Part shown: positions 9,052 through 19,971 of the stretch, in pieces
Layout of the letters: each line of letters begins with the position of its first letter
How positions within the stretch are numbered: position 1 is the stretch's first letter
Assembly: GCA_024509875.1 (NCBI GenBank)
Contig: JAMPIV010019091.1
Location: 124,001 to 188,000, forward strand
Reading direction: 5' to 3'
From: Oreohelix idahoensis
Taxonomy: Eukaryota; Mollusca; Gastropoda; Stylommatophora; Oreohelicidae
Length of the DNA: 64,000 bases
The notes under the pieces: generated by a model
Told to the model about the DNA's origin: nothing
The model's input: the letters and a program-made list of their open reading frames with translations, nothing else
The model's database searches: none
Translations under genes and position numbers: made by a program

Positions 9052-10553
9052 CCTTAGCTATTGCAACCCAGATGCAAAAAGAACCACTCACCTCACATGA
9101 ATACCCATTACATCCTTGTGAAACAGCAGCACAGGTAAAAGTCAGTAAGCACCTGACTAAAAACCAGAGGGAGAGAGTTCAAAAGGTTCTGGAGGAACAT
9201 ACAGATGTATTAACAGATAAACCAGGCCATACAAATTTGCTACAGTATGACATGAAACTGGTAGACTCAAACCCAATCTGTATGAGAGCCTATTCTATTC
9301 CGTTCGCGAAGGAGAAGGCATTGAAGGAAGAAATAGAGTATTTGTTGAAGGAGGGGATTATTTCGCACAGTGAATCATCTTTTAGTTCTAGTGTCGTTTT
9401 GTTGAGAAAACCGTCTGGGGAACACAGACTGTGCATAGATTACAGGAAACTGAACGCTGTCACAGAAGGACAAGTGGATCCATTACCAGACACAAAACAG
9501 TTATTTGCCAGACTGAACAAGGCAAAATACTTTTCAAAAGTGGATCTTAGTAAAGGCTATTACCAGATCCCAGTGAAGCCTGAAGTGAGACCTTATTTGG
9601 CTTTTAGCACTTCGGATGGACATTATGAATTCAATATGCTACCATTCGGACTGAAAAATGCTCCGAGTGTGTTTTCAAGGATGATGCGCAAATTGTTGGA
9701 TCCCCTGAATAACCCATGTATCACAAATTTCATGGATGATATTCTCGTCGCCACCGAGACATTTGAAGAACACATTGAAGCTCTGGAGATGTTGTTTGAT
9801 AGACTTCGGGAGGCGAACTTAACTGCTAGGCCAACAAAATGTTGTATTGGATGCAAAGAGTTGGAATTCTTGGGACACACTGTATATCAGGGTAATATGA
9901 CCCCTGATCCTAAGAACTTGGAAAAACTGCAGAGAGCACCTAGGCCACAAACAAAAAAAGACGTGCGATCATTCGTGTCGTTATGCGGATTTTATCAGAA
10001 ATACATCAAAAATTTTAACGCTATATGTGCTCCTCTGACTGATTTGACTCGCAAGGGACTTCCAGATAAAATTATTTGGACTGCACAATGTGAACTAGCG
10101 TTCCAAGAGTTAAAGGAAAAACTCACTAGCAAGCCTATTCTCAAACTGCCTGATTTGACACAGGACTTTGTCTTAAGAACCGATGCAAGTAATGTAGGAC
10201 TCGGAGGGGCTTTGTTGCAAAGATCAGCTTCACCTGATGGAGAACTTAAACCAGTCGCTTATGCAAGCCGCAAATTGAATAAGGCGGAACAAGGATACTC
10301 CACAAGCGAAAAAGAATGTTTAGCATTAATCTGGGCAATAAAGAAGTTTCAAATCTATCTGTATGGTAGGACTTTTGTGGTGGAGACGGACCATCAGCCT
10401 CTCGTGTTCTTGTCTCAGGCTAAGCATGAAAACGCAAGATTGCTGAGGTGGTCTTTGTTGCTTCAACCTTATCAGTTCAGTATCCAATATATCCCAGGCA
10501 AATTGAATGTCGGTGCAGATTTCCTCAGTCGGCACCCCTGTGATCAAAATTAG
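9048..10553 (+). CDS. Gypsy-2 ORF2: reverse transcriptase-RNase H
   Basis: This frame lies at -1 relative to ORF1 and overlaps it by four bases (TTGA). The first codon of the open stretch here is TTG at 9048; the first ATG is at 9072 (MQKEPLTSHE). RT motifs in order: SSSVVLLRKPSGEHRLCIDY (about residue 112), KVDLSKGYYQIPV (about 163), FGLKNAPSVFSRMM (about 200) and FMDDILV with catalytic Asp230-Asp231. The connection region (FVSLCGFYQKYIKNF) precedes RNase H, with LRTDASNVGLGGAL, STSEKECLALIWAIKKF and VVETDHQPL. It ends in IPGKLNVGADFLSRHP, the usual end of a gypsy RNase H. No integrase follows; it lies upstream in ORF1. It may be expressed by -1 frameshifting or by reinitiation. Confidence 0.93.
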   Translation: MTLAIATQMQKEPLTSHEYPLHPCETAAQVKVSKHLTKNQRERVQKVLEEHTDVLTDKPGHTNLLQYDMKLVDSNPICMRAYSIPFAKEKALKEEIEYLLKEGIISHSESSFSSSVVLLRKPSGEHRLCIDYRKLNAVTEGQVDPLPDTKQLFARLNKAKYFSKVDLSKGYYQIPVKPEVRPYLAFSTSDGHYEFNMLPFGLKNAPSVFSRMMRKLLDPLNNPCITNFMDDILVATETFEEHIEALEMLFDRLREANLTARPTKCCIGCKELEFLGHTVYQGNMTPDPKNLEKLQRAPRPQTKKDVRSFVSLCGFYQKYIKNFNAICAPLTDLTRKGLPDKIIWTAQCELAFQELKEKLTSKPILKLPDLTQDFVLRTDASNVGLGGALLQRSASPDGELKPVAYASRKLNKAEQGYSTSEKECLALIWAIKKFQIYLYGRTFVVETDHQPLVFLSQAKHENARLLRWSLLLQPYQFSIQYIPGKLNVGADFLSRHPCDQN

Positions 10554-10628
10554 AGTAGCGGCAGACGTGAGGAGTAATTTTACCTATGTGTATCGCTGGT
10601 GTTGGAACTTGCCATAGGCATGTTTTCA

Positions 10629-10640
10629 AGTGGGGAGATG
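10629..10640 (+). promoter_or_regulatory. Gypsy-2 polypurine tract
   Basis: AGTGGGGAGATG directly precedes the 3' LTR, the expected plus-strand primer position. The final TG slightly interrupts the purine run. Confidence 0.65.
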
Positions 10641-12898
10641 TGTAGTGAAATTGACAGAGATACAACGGTAAAATACCTCCAAGGATAACATATAAGGATA
10701 AAAAAACATAATGCGTAGGCTGCTGATGTACATGATCGCCTAGACCGCGGGTCATCATCCTCCATAATAATTGACTTGCTAGGCAGGAGGGGAACGGCGG
10801 ATCAAAAAGGAAAAAAATATGACTGGAAAGATTGCGTGAGACTAGAAAGGCTAAGGAGACGCAATTGGGGGGGGGGAAACGGAGAAAAGTCACGTTTCCC
10901 AAGTTGACATAAAAAGTAAGCAACTCGACAGAAGGGACCATAGATATGTTACGCCACAGTCGTTTATTGGACGCTTTTGCGCGATACCAAGCCCTTGATT
11001 TGAATTCAGCGGCTAAAACGCAGATGTTTGGAATATTACAAAATTTAAAAAGTACTTTTTTCTTAATATTAATGTTAGGAATATAAAAATTAGCTGGCCG
11101 GATGGCCCATTCTGAGCAGTGAACTAATATGGTCTTAATTTTACAGACGGATAGATAATATTGAAGATAATGACAAAAGACAGTGTTGTTCACATCATCG
11201 ACAGACTGTATTGAATCTAAAAGTGTCGCTAATTGCACAAAAAAAACACGACCTTGAGACGCAGGTGTTCAAATCTACGTAGTATGGAAGAGAGGGACAT
11301 TGGTGGTAGCTGTGTCTAAATATAACTTTTAACGACAAAATTTTGGAGGGGAGAGAAAGGTTGGTTCAAAAATCAAGTACATTTTTGTTGAAACACAAGT
11401 AGAGACGGACAGACTAACAGATAACCATCCATACTTGACTGAAGCATGACTGAAATGACTTTAGTGTAGGAAATTTGAATTTAAAATAAACCTAGGCAGT
11501 GATTGGCCACAGACAATCATATCATTAGCGCTCAGACGCGAAAGTGGGGCCATTCTTCAATAGTTGTTCAGTGATAGACACAGATTTTAAAGTGTGGTGA
11601 TTTCCATATGAAAGAAAGTGAAAGAAATTTAGGGACGCCATACTATAGCCAGCAGCTCAGCTGAGTTTTGCTAGCAATTCTGTGTTATTTATTCATAATC
11701 TGGTAAGATTGAAATTATTTCCTTATATATTTTGAATATTGTTTCATGTTCGAGTGATTTGATACTGCCATATCGAAATCTAGCCTTACAAACAAGTAGG
11801 GATTTGCTCTAGACCCCCCGCCCTAGTCAGGGTCTAGGGACCAACAATGTACATAAACTCCAGCAAGGATTATGCAAGACAGATCAAGTGTTGAGAATAA
11901 TGAAACATATTACCTATCCTCTTTTAGGGCAGAAAACTAATAAATATTTTTCAGAATCTATGGTCTGGGAGGATCTATCTGATGTAAAACCACCATGGTA
12001 AATGTGCTGTTTGGTCAGAGAGATCTGACCTGTCTGTATGATGTGGTTGTTGTGTCAGTGTTGTGTCCAGACGTGGGTAGAGAATAGATTTTGACACATG
12101 GCCCATACTTTGATTGCAGAGCTGTGAGTTTCTGTTGTCAACAAAGCAGTGTCTATTCAGTTGGTGACTTTACTCGAGTGTATCTGTGCAGTACTTGTGA
12201 CAGAGACCACCATTATTGCCCGCCAGCACGGAGAGGTGGGACCACCTGATTTCAGCACCAGAGCTACAACTACAAGATGAGTGAGCCTCTGGTCTGCTGG
12301 ACATTCACCAACGCTTGGTAGTTACTAATATCCCCATAAAAATTCCCACCATTTTCTGGACACTGTGTAGTCAATATAGACAGGTGTGATGAGGCCACCC
12401 CAACAGCACAAACATTAACTATCCTCCCAAGTAGATGACTACTAGAACATTTTAATAAAACTAACTGGTATAGTACATATATATGTACACTATTGCATTT
12501 ATGATATAATATTCCATGCATTTCTTTCATAATCTCTAAATCCTTTTAAGTTCTGGTCAACCTAAAAAATTGATCCAGAACAAAATAAATGTAATTCTAT
12601 CAAAAAATTTTACACACGTGAGTTAGTTCAGTGTATTTTAACATTTATTAATATTATTAGTCTTGTTAAATATCTGTGGGTATATCTATAACCTATTACA
12701 CCACACTACATATCATAACCCTAGACACTTTACGTAGCCACATTCATTAAAAAAAATTAAGTGTGAGGTCGTAGTGGTAGCAAGAAAGGCCTTCTGACAA
12801 TTCTCAACTACATTTTATCTCAGGAGCCTTCACAGCTGGCCTCATACAATTACATTTAGTAATATCAACATCATACAATATCATCAAACACCACTACA
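10641..12898 (+). repeat. Gypsy-2 3' LTR
   Basis: Same length (2258 bp) as the 5' LTR. Visible differences are G10-AAA in place of G14-A near 10866, one extra A near 11240, C for T near 11320 and one extra T near 11383. Followed by the duplication ATGGC. Confidence 0.95.
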
Positions 12899-12903
12899 AT
12901 GGC

Positions 12904-13011
12904 CACCGACCGAGCAAAGTGGAATCAATTTGTTGTTGCCCTACAAGACGCCACTAGGTGTGATGGCCACTGACTGCTTTGACGGTCGGCGGCTAAGTAT
13001 CAAAGAAGAAG
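12904..13011 (+). pseudogene. LINE-A copy 2, 3' end
   Basis: The frame resumes right after the gypsy-2 duplication (12899-12903): RAKWNQFVVALQDATRCDGH then stop. This is followed by the LINE 3' UTR with a GAAGAAGAA tail and the 10-bp duplication AAATGTACTC. Confidence 0.88.
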
Positions 13012-13367
13012 AAATGTACTCAATTGCAGATGTATGCTTGTAATGAATAATACTTGTGATGTGTTATCGTCAATAAATGTCGGACTTGTGGACTCGAATA
13101 CTTGGACTTATCAAGTCAATATTATTCCACTGTTCACCAGTTCTAACCAGTACCCAGCATTCGCGTAATAGACAATAGAAGCACGATGATTCAAAGAATG
13201 AATGAGAATTAAGGAATTAATAGACATGGCCAGACTTTGCAATAGTATTTATTAATTACAAGTTGGGCGTTGACATATCAAGGACAATGATAATGCAACC
13301 ATTAACAAATGGATCCTGCAACAAACTAAAACAACCCCAGCAACAACTGACAAACGCCCTTAACAAC

Positions 13368-13385
13368 TGGTGCCCACTGTGTTGG
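13368..13385 (+). promoter_or_regulatory. Gypsy-1 primer-binding site (candidate)
   Basis: TGGTGCCCACTGTGTTGG starts two bases after the end of the 5' LTR. It begins with the TGG expected of a tRNA 3'-end complement. I cannot name the tRNA. Confidence 0.5.
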
Positions 13386-14880
13386 GGAACGAAATTTTTT
13401 CTTTCAAACAAAAAGTGACCGAAATCTCATTCATACGGACTAGAGCTGTTTACAATTACAAGACGCTCACGTGATTGCAAAAATATGACGCGATACGCAT
13501 AACTACTAAAGGTCAAATATACGTCATCATTCTTTGAGTACTAGCTGAAAGTCAAGGCGGCAGCCGTTTACACAGCCTCTTCAACAAATGGAATGTATCA
13601 AGAAGAAACCCTTTGCCAAGCAATGGAAGAGAAAACTCATGACACTTGTCTATGCCGTGGGTGCATACAAGCATTGCTGGTGGTAAATAATCGAGCACAA
13701 AAAGATAAGTTTTATTATAACCTTTGTCGGTTAACCGTGCATCTATGAGTTAATTTCGCCGTGATAGGCATGTCTTGGCAACTCGTTTTTAAATGTTGAA
13801 TGTTTTATTTATATATATTATGTTGTGTGGTACATATACGTGGGCGGTAGGTGGGGATAAAAACTGATTTTATGTCTTTTCGGATGACCAAATCAGTTTT
13901 GATTGTTCTGTAGGGCCGTTAAATAATCGCATTTGGCTGAAGTAAAATCTGCGAGAATAATCGCTCAGTTCAGTAAGATTTTAGTCATAAAATGATAATA
14001 AATACAACAGCCCTATTGTGTCTCACGGTGATGTTCTCACACGCCAGCATAGCGCTGAATTTAGTGCATAGGAACGGCTTAGAACCGCTCCCCTCGTTTA
14101 AACCTACCCGCGTTCCTTGTGACGTACATTTTTAACATTTTGCCCGATTTGATAGAGACTGTGGCAAGACTTACAATTAACGCTTTGGCGGAAGTGTGCC
14201 GCCAACTACTATCTGAATTAACGTATTCTGTCAACTTTAACGCAAATTTAGTAGTAATCCTTACAATTTTAGTAGTGTTACATGATACAATACAAATTAT
14301 TAACGCCAATTCTTACCCGCCATGCATTCCCCCCGTTTCGTTTGACACATTCTGCCATGCAGATATACACGCGCGAGCAAAGCCAGCCAAAGCAAAACCA
14401 CGCAGACAAATTTATTTTCATCCGTGCGGTAGCATTTCTGACGTAACTGAAACAAGTTAGTTATTTGAAAAATACATGCTAGCGAGAGAGGGGAAGATGG
14501 CCGTCTTGTGCAAATTTTATTTGACGATTGGCAGTGGAAAAATTGTAAAATCTAAACCAATATCAAACTGACCATAAAAATCATATGATAATATAGCTTA
14601 AAGTTCAATGAACAAGAATATGTTTGAAATAATATGATAGTCACAATATTAGCCCAGTTATTGAAGAAATACTAAATGTCTACCGACGCACTAACAGACT
14701 GACGGTTGTTCCTGCTTGTTAATTTTTTTTAACGTTAATACGGGCGCCGGCTCAGAAATAGCGGCATTGAGGTACATTCAAATTCGCTTGGGTAAACAGA
14801 GAGTATAGGGGGAAAGGGGGGCGGTAGGAAAATGTAATCCAAAACGAAACATCTTTTTGTATTGGCATAACTAAGGCAGG

Positions 14881-14978
14881 CTGGCCATTCGACTACCAGA
14901 CGCAGAGTTGGGAATTATTTTTTTTTTTTTTAAAGAACTGCATTTGAATTCTGGTAGTCGAAGGTTTCGATTGGCCAG
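14881..14978. repeat. Imperfect inverted repeat (fold-back)
   Basis: The left arm CTGGCCATTCGACTACCAG (14881-14899) pairs with the right arm CTGGTAGTCGAA plus TTGGCCAG (14951-14978), with an eight- to nine-base bulge. The loop contains a T14 run. It could be a small fold-back element or the relic of an insertion. Confidence 0.7.
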
Positions 14979-16009
14979 AGATACAAAATATTAGCAAAAA
15001 GCTTTCGCTGCTCAGTGCCAGTTGATAAAATTTTCATTCAGTTACGCTGAGATCAGATGTGGTAAATTTAAACTTAAATAATAGATAAATATTCACAGTC
15101 TGGACAGAGCAAAGGGAAACTGAGGCCATTTCTTTGGAAAGTCAGCGTCAATTGTTTATATTTTCTTGAATTGTGGTAAGGATGCTTTATGAATTACTAT
15201 GTTTATTCCAACTACCAAAGTTAGATACTGCTATGGGGGAAAGTGAAGGACATGCCGGGAGCAGACATTGTTGCGTCCTCACTTTGAAATGTATCTAACT
15301 GGTGTATGTTGTCATGATTTTGTTTGAATATTATTGCATTAGAATAGTAAGAAGCCTCTGTGTTCTATGAACACTATTAAGCATGCCTGAAGCATTTATA
15401 AAAAAAAAAAAGAAACAGAAGAGAAAATCATACCAAAGGAAATGTGGTTACTCCACATTATTGTGTTGAGGAAAAATATGTAAACGTACAGTGGCGTATC
15501 TGCCATAGGGACCTGAGGTGTGGTCACAGCAAGGTGGGAGTCATGTAAAATTAGGGGCGAGTGCACCTGTAAGGCACGCAAGGCTGACCCCATACCTCCT
15601 TAGGAGAATAACAAATATAGTGAGTGATCAGATGTAAAAGGCCAGGGTGTCCTTTTGTTGCAGAGGTTCTATTTCCTGGTGCCAGCGGGTGACAGTAAAC
15701 CTGCTGAGTCAGAAACATACTATCAAGTCTCCGACCCTTCATATGCTGTCAACAGATAACGGGAGGAGCTTGGTGCACGTTTGAAAGAGATTTTCTGCAT
15801 CTACATATTGTATTTCATTCTACCAAGGAATCCCAGGTGATGAGTTAGGCATCTGGGTACATCTGACACTTTCGCTTTAACAAACACTAATATTTCAACA
15901 TATACTCAGGAAGTTTTGGGGCGTGATGAAACTACAGCCCCTCAAACACAGTGACTCTCCCTGCTAGATTAATAGAGTAATAGCTGTGAACATTTCCTAC
16001 AGGACAGAG

Positions 16010-16126
<117 letters not shown>

Positions 16127-17516
16127 TAATAGTGTTGGGCAAATTGTCCATACATACTTTTAGTTTATCCTTTTTATGTAAACTATCTTATCCTCATTTT
16201 CCAAGACCTGTCCAAGAGATATGACTGGACAGGCAAAATAAATTGTACAGAAAAGATTAATTTAAAGAAAACTTTAACCACTGTTTTATTCACTTCCTCA
16301 TAGAAAATTAAAGTGTTTTTGTGGTGTGTACCATCATCTCATTTTTCCCCTAGACACTAGGTACATCATACACCATACACTAGAGCCACAAGAGTGACCG
16401 TGTGAGATCTAGAGAGGTAGCGTTAGGTACCCTGCACATAATTTATCATCATTATCTTTTAGAGTCAGGGGCCTACATGTGCTTGACCTCACACGGTTTA
16501 TGCAGACACCGAGTTCATTCTTTGTTAGGATACCATCATAACCTCCCCAGCAAAATCAACTTTGCTACATTGGCGAAGAACCCCATTGATGATTATGCCG
16601 ATGGGTTGTTTGTTCGCATTTGCTAGTATTTGACCTTGCGTGTTAGGTGTCCAGTTCCGTGAATAATTGGTGTATTTTACTGTATTCAGTTTTATTTTAT
16701 TCAGTTTGATATTATTGTTAGTAATCTATCTTGTCCTTTCTGACCTATCTTTCATTTAGTTTTATATATGTATTGTAATAACCGTTAGATGAGTCCTGTG
16801 ACGTCATTAGTTTTTGCATTCGTATTTTTTTTCTGTCTTTTGACCTAGATTCAGTTCAATCTCGATTTGGTTCAATCCTTGACCTTTCAGTACTTCCGAT
16901 TTCTATGCTTAGTTTTGTAAAAACATTTTATTTGTGAAAATGTCACTTTTGTATCGTACTAATGTGTTGTAAAGCTTTAGTTAATCATTTGTATTGTTTT
17001 CATTAATCTCATAACCTAATGATATTACTATAAATTGATTTTAATAATATGTTTAATTAATTTGGTTAATTTTATTAAATTAGATGATGACTTCGATGAT
17101 GTCATCACTTTGCAGTAGTAGTCCAAGACACTATTGAGGCATTTTATATATTATGACTAGGGCATAATATATATTTATTAATAACTATAAAATTTATAAT
17201 CTGCCTTGATTGGGACAGACATATCAGATATTAATTAGTACACTGTCCTAGTACTACAGTGTTTACTTGGCACATATAATTGATTAAATAACATAATTAT
17301 GGAGGGATTATACCCATAATTACACTGACTAACAAAAAAAAAACTTTTTTTTTCTTTCTCTAACATTTCTATGTTTTTCTGGTCAATTTTAATGCGCTGT
17401 TTTTAAATCTGCAAACCGTTTTTCTCTATCAGGTCGGGATCTCTAGAAATACGCAATTGAAGTTTTTTAACAACGCATACAGTATTACAACATCATTCGT
17501 ACAAGAAGTATAACAG

Positions 17517-19407
17517 TTATGTAGGCTTGAATTTCTTTGCAGTCGACTTTCGTCGGTGAATGGCATGTGGTACATCGCGATGAAGCATCCAACAATAATC
17601 GGCAAGCATGGTCACACTCCACCGTCCTTGATAACGTGACTCCATTACGGCGATATCTTGATGGAATCATTCTCCATGTTCATCGCTGACTTCGCCAAGG
17701 TTGTCAGGCAAAAAGTTAAGATGCGAATCGAGCAAATGGATTTTGAGGGACATGTTACAGCCCAAAATTATGTATGCATCTATGCACTGCTTAACAATAT
17801 GCAACATAGTCAACAGATTTGTGATTTTCCAGAAAGTTATCGACGATCGATTTGAATGCCATCCATGCGCGAAGTTCACTACCATGTAACAAGTTCTGGA
17901 ATTGTTTGTCTGCAATAACTTTCCTAATCTGAGGTCCTACAAAGATACCTTCCTTTATCTTTGCATCGCTAACTTGCGGAAACTTTTCTCGAAGATAAGT
18001 GAAAGCTTTGCTCGTTTTATCTAACGCTTTTACAAAATTCTTCATGAGCCCCAACTTTATATGTAACAGTGGTAAAATGAAGGTGTCTTTGTTAACTAAT
18101 CGCTTGCGTATTACATTTTTATGCCCGAGCTGCATACGATCCCGGATAGGCCACACCTTTCTTGCATAATGTTCCTGTCTGTTGCGGCTGTCCCATTCAT
18201 ATCGGAAGCAACAAAATTTAGTATACCCAGTCTGCATGCCCGTGAGAATTGCAATGACCTTTAGGTCTCCACAAATCCGCCATTGGTAGTCATTGTACTT
18301 TATTTTTTCCAAACGTATAGCCATATTGTCATAAGTTTCTTTCATATGAACAGAGTAGGCGACTGGAATTGATGAAAAAAAAATTTCTGTTATGCAATAA
18401 CACGGCTTTTAGACTAGTCTTGGAATAATCGATGAAAAATCGCCATTCGTTGACTATGTGCTCATGACCGTTTACATCTTTGCAATAGCAAATGTGCCCA
18501 ATGGGCTGATCACCCGTTGGCTTGTCACACCGATTACGGAAACAACGGCGGATGGATCTATTTGTTGTTGCCCTAAAGACGCCGCTAGGCGTGATGGGAA
18601 ACTACAACAGAGAAAATCAATCTGCTGTTGCCCTTAAGACGCCACAAGGCGTGATGGCCTCTGACTGCTTGGTCGGTCTTTGGCTAAGGACGGAAGAAGA
18701 AGAAGAAGAATAGCAAATGTCATCATCCATCTCAAAGTATTGAACAAGTTCTCTGTGCCTACGACGAAATTTAGATATCGGAGTATTGGGCGCTAAAAGA
18801 TTCCATTCTTTGAGTCGCGAACCGAGTAATTCCGCTTGTCCTTTGGTAAGAGCAAGATCACGTATTAGATCTGAAAGTTCTGAATGGTTAATTAAGTAAA
18901 CACCATCATTCACCGGTATGTAATCTGAGTCAGAATTAGTTTCTAAAGCAGGTAAACTACCACTTTCTGATGGTTCATTTACGTCCAACGGATATTGTTC
19001 TGGTGGTACTTGGATCGGACACGTGATTGGATCATGAGGCACTTGTTTCGAAACCAATTCAATATTTGGATACACCACAGACTTTCTAGTTTTAAAAGTG
19101 AAACCATGGATATTTGTCAAGCAGAAGTAACAATCAGTAGTGTGATTTGTATGTTCACGCCATATTACTGGCACTCCAAAAGGCATCGACTTATGCTTCG
19201 GCGATTTTCGTAACCAACCTGCCAATGTATCGGACAAACCGCATTTGGCTTCCAAGATTTATTTGCATCATCAACTTTCGAATCGAAATAAAGTTCATAT
19301 GCTATCTTTAGTAATGGTGTAAAGTTTTTCTGGTCAACACGATCGGTAAAATATCCGCACATGTAACAGAACAGATCAGCCGAATTTCTACAACTTCTAG
19401 AAGCCAT
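17517..19407 (-). pseudogene. Degraded gene of a multicopy uncharacterised family; possible CACTA transposase
   Basis: Read on the minus strand. The N-terminus is MASRSCRNSADLFCYMCGYF, a CxxC pair, with a second cysteine pair (CYFC) in the block TDCYFCLTNIHGF after a frameshift near 19230. A serine/aspartate-rich linker follows. After the LINE fragment come the blocks YQWRICGDLKVIAILTGMQ, GYTKFCCFRYEWDSR, LHIKLGLMKNFVKA, KIKEGIFVGPQIRK and AWMAFKSIVDNFLENHKS. A further frameshift near 17800 leads to CNMSLKIHLLDSHLNFLP and VSDEHGE, and finally SRYQGRWSVTMLADYCWMLH before the TAA at 17519-17517. I recall a protein family of this kind occurring in many copies in arthropod genomes, without a known function. 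The GDLK block, the CxxC-type block and the H/D/E-rich C-terminal half would suit a DDE transposase, but I infer this mainly from the transposon ends. Confidence 0.68.
18496..18708 (+). mobile_element. LINE-A copy 3, 213-bp 3'-end fragment
   Basis: It contains the LINE-A C-terminal coding end (TTGTTGTTGCCCTAAAGACG...GGCGTGATGG) twice, about 75 bp apart, and a GAAGAAGAAGAAGAA tail. A 12-bp duplication AATAGCAAATGT (18484-18495 and 18709-18720) flanks it. It interrupts the gene of the CACTA-like element. Confidence 0.85.
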
Positions 19408-19707
19408 ATTTTGCTCAGAATTATTTCAAAATACAGTAACTATTTGAAAAATCGCGTAACATATGTCATGCATCTTTTAGCAGTATAAAAAGTAGAATTA
19501 TGTTGCTTTTTATTAATTTTTAATAAGTTATATAGTAAAAATGAAACGGAGCAAATAACGGTTTCCCAAAAATATATTTATTCACAAATATCTTAAGAAC
19601 CCGACGTGAAAGAGATAAACGGATTTCAGATTTGAAATCAGCGCAAGAAATTGACCTAAGAACACTTATTCTTATATAAGAAAGAAAAATGTTGTTTGTC
19701 AGTGTTA

Positions 19708-19971
19708 TTTGAGGAGAATATTAGATGCATGATATAATTCAGCATCATAAATTTATAAGGGTATAATACATTGGTATAATGTAATGAGTGAACATTATTG
19801 ATATAAATTATTTTGTTATAAAATATTTGTGGAATTTACAACTCATAATACAATAATATTATAGTTGTTGATATTGAGTTTTCATACATTGAGTAAGTAC
19901 AAATAACTACATATATTCTATTGGTGATTACTATACATTAGTGATTGAATACTTAAAAATTTAACGTCAAG
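19708..19971 (+). other. Gypsy-1 leader before Gag
   Basis: Very AT-rich sequence with TATA and TTTAT stretches between the CACTA-like element and the gypsy-1 Gag ATG. No other feature seen. Confidence 0.5.

Larger units (their letters stand above)
3584..12898 (+). mobile_element. Gypsy-2: young, apparently intact Gmr1-like Ty3/gypsy retrotransposon
   Basis: The element is complete: 2258-bp LTRs (TGTAGTG...CACTACA) at 3584-5841 and 10641-12898, and the 5-bp duplication ATGGC at 3579-3583 and 12899-12903. It has a 4799-bp interior with primer-binding site, two uninterrupted ORFs and a purine tract. The LTRs differ at only four places that I can see (a G/A homopolymer near 3811, one A-run, one T-run, one T/C substitution). 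The pol order is protease-integrase-RT-RNase H, the order described for the Gmr1 group and not for ordinary gypsy elements. It inserted into LINE-A copy 2. Confidence 0.95.
2633..13365 (+). repeat. Gypsy-1 5' LTR, split in two by a nested LINE/gypsy-2 insertion
   Basis: The first 507 bp (2633-3139) and last 344 bp (13022-13365) together match the 851-bp 3' LTR. The split carries the 10-bp duplication AAATGTACTC (3130-3139 and 13012-13021) made by insertion of a truncated LINE-A copy, which itself contains gypsy-2. Confidence 0.92.
17323..19704 (-). mobile_element. CACTA-like DNA transposon carrying an unnamed repetitive gene family
   Basis: The left end CACTGACTAACAA and the reverse complement of the right end CACTGACAAACAA form a 12/13 terminal inverted repeat; similarity continues through T-rich CTTTCT. 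A 3-bp duplication TTA flanks both ends (17320-17322 and 19705-19707). CACTG termini with a 3-bp duplication are the pattern of the CACTA/EnSpm group. A single degraded minus-strand gene fills the interior, split by a LINE-A fragment. Net length is about 2.16 kb. It is inserted in the gypsy-1 interior. Confidence 0.7.
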
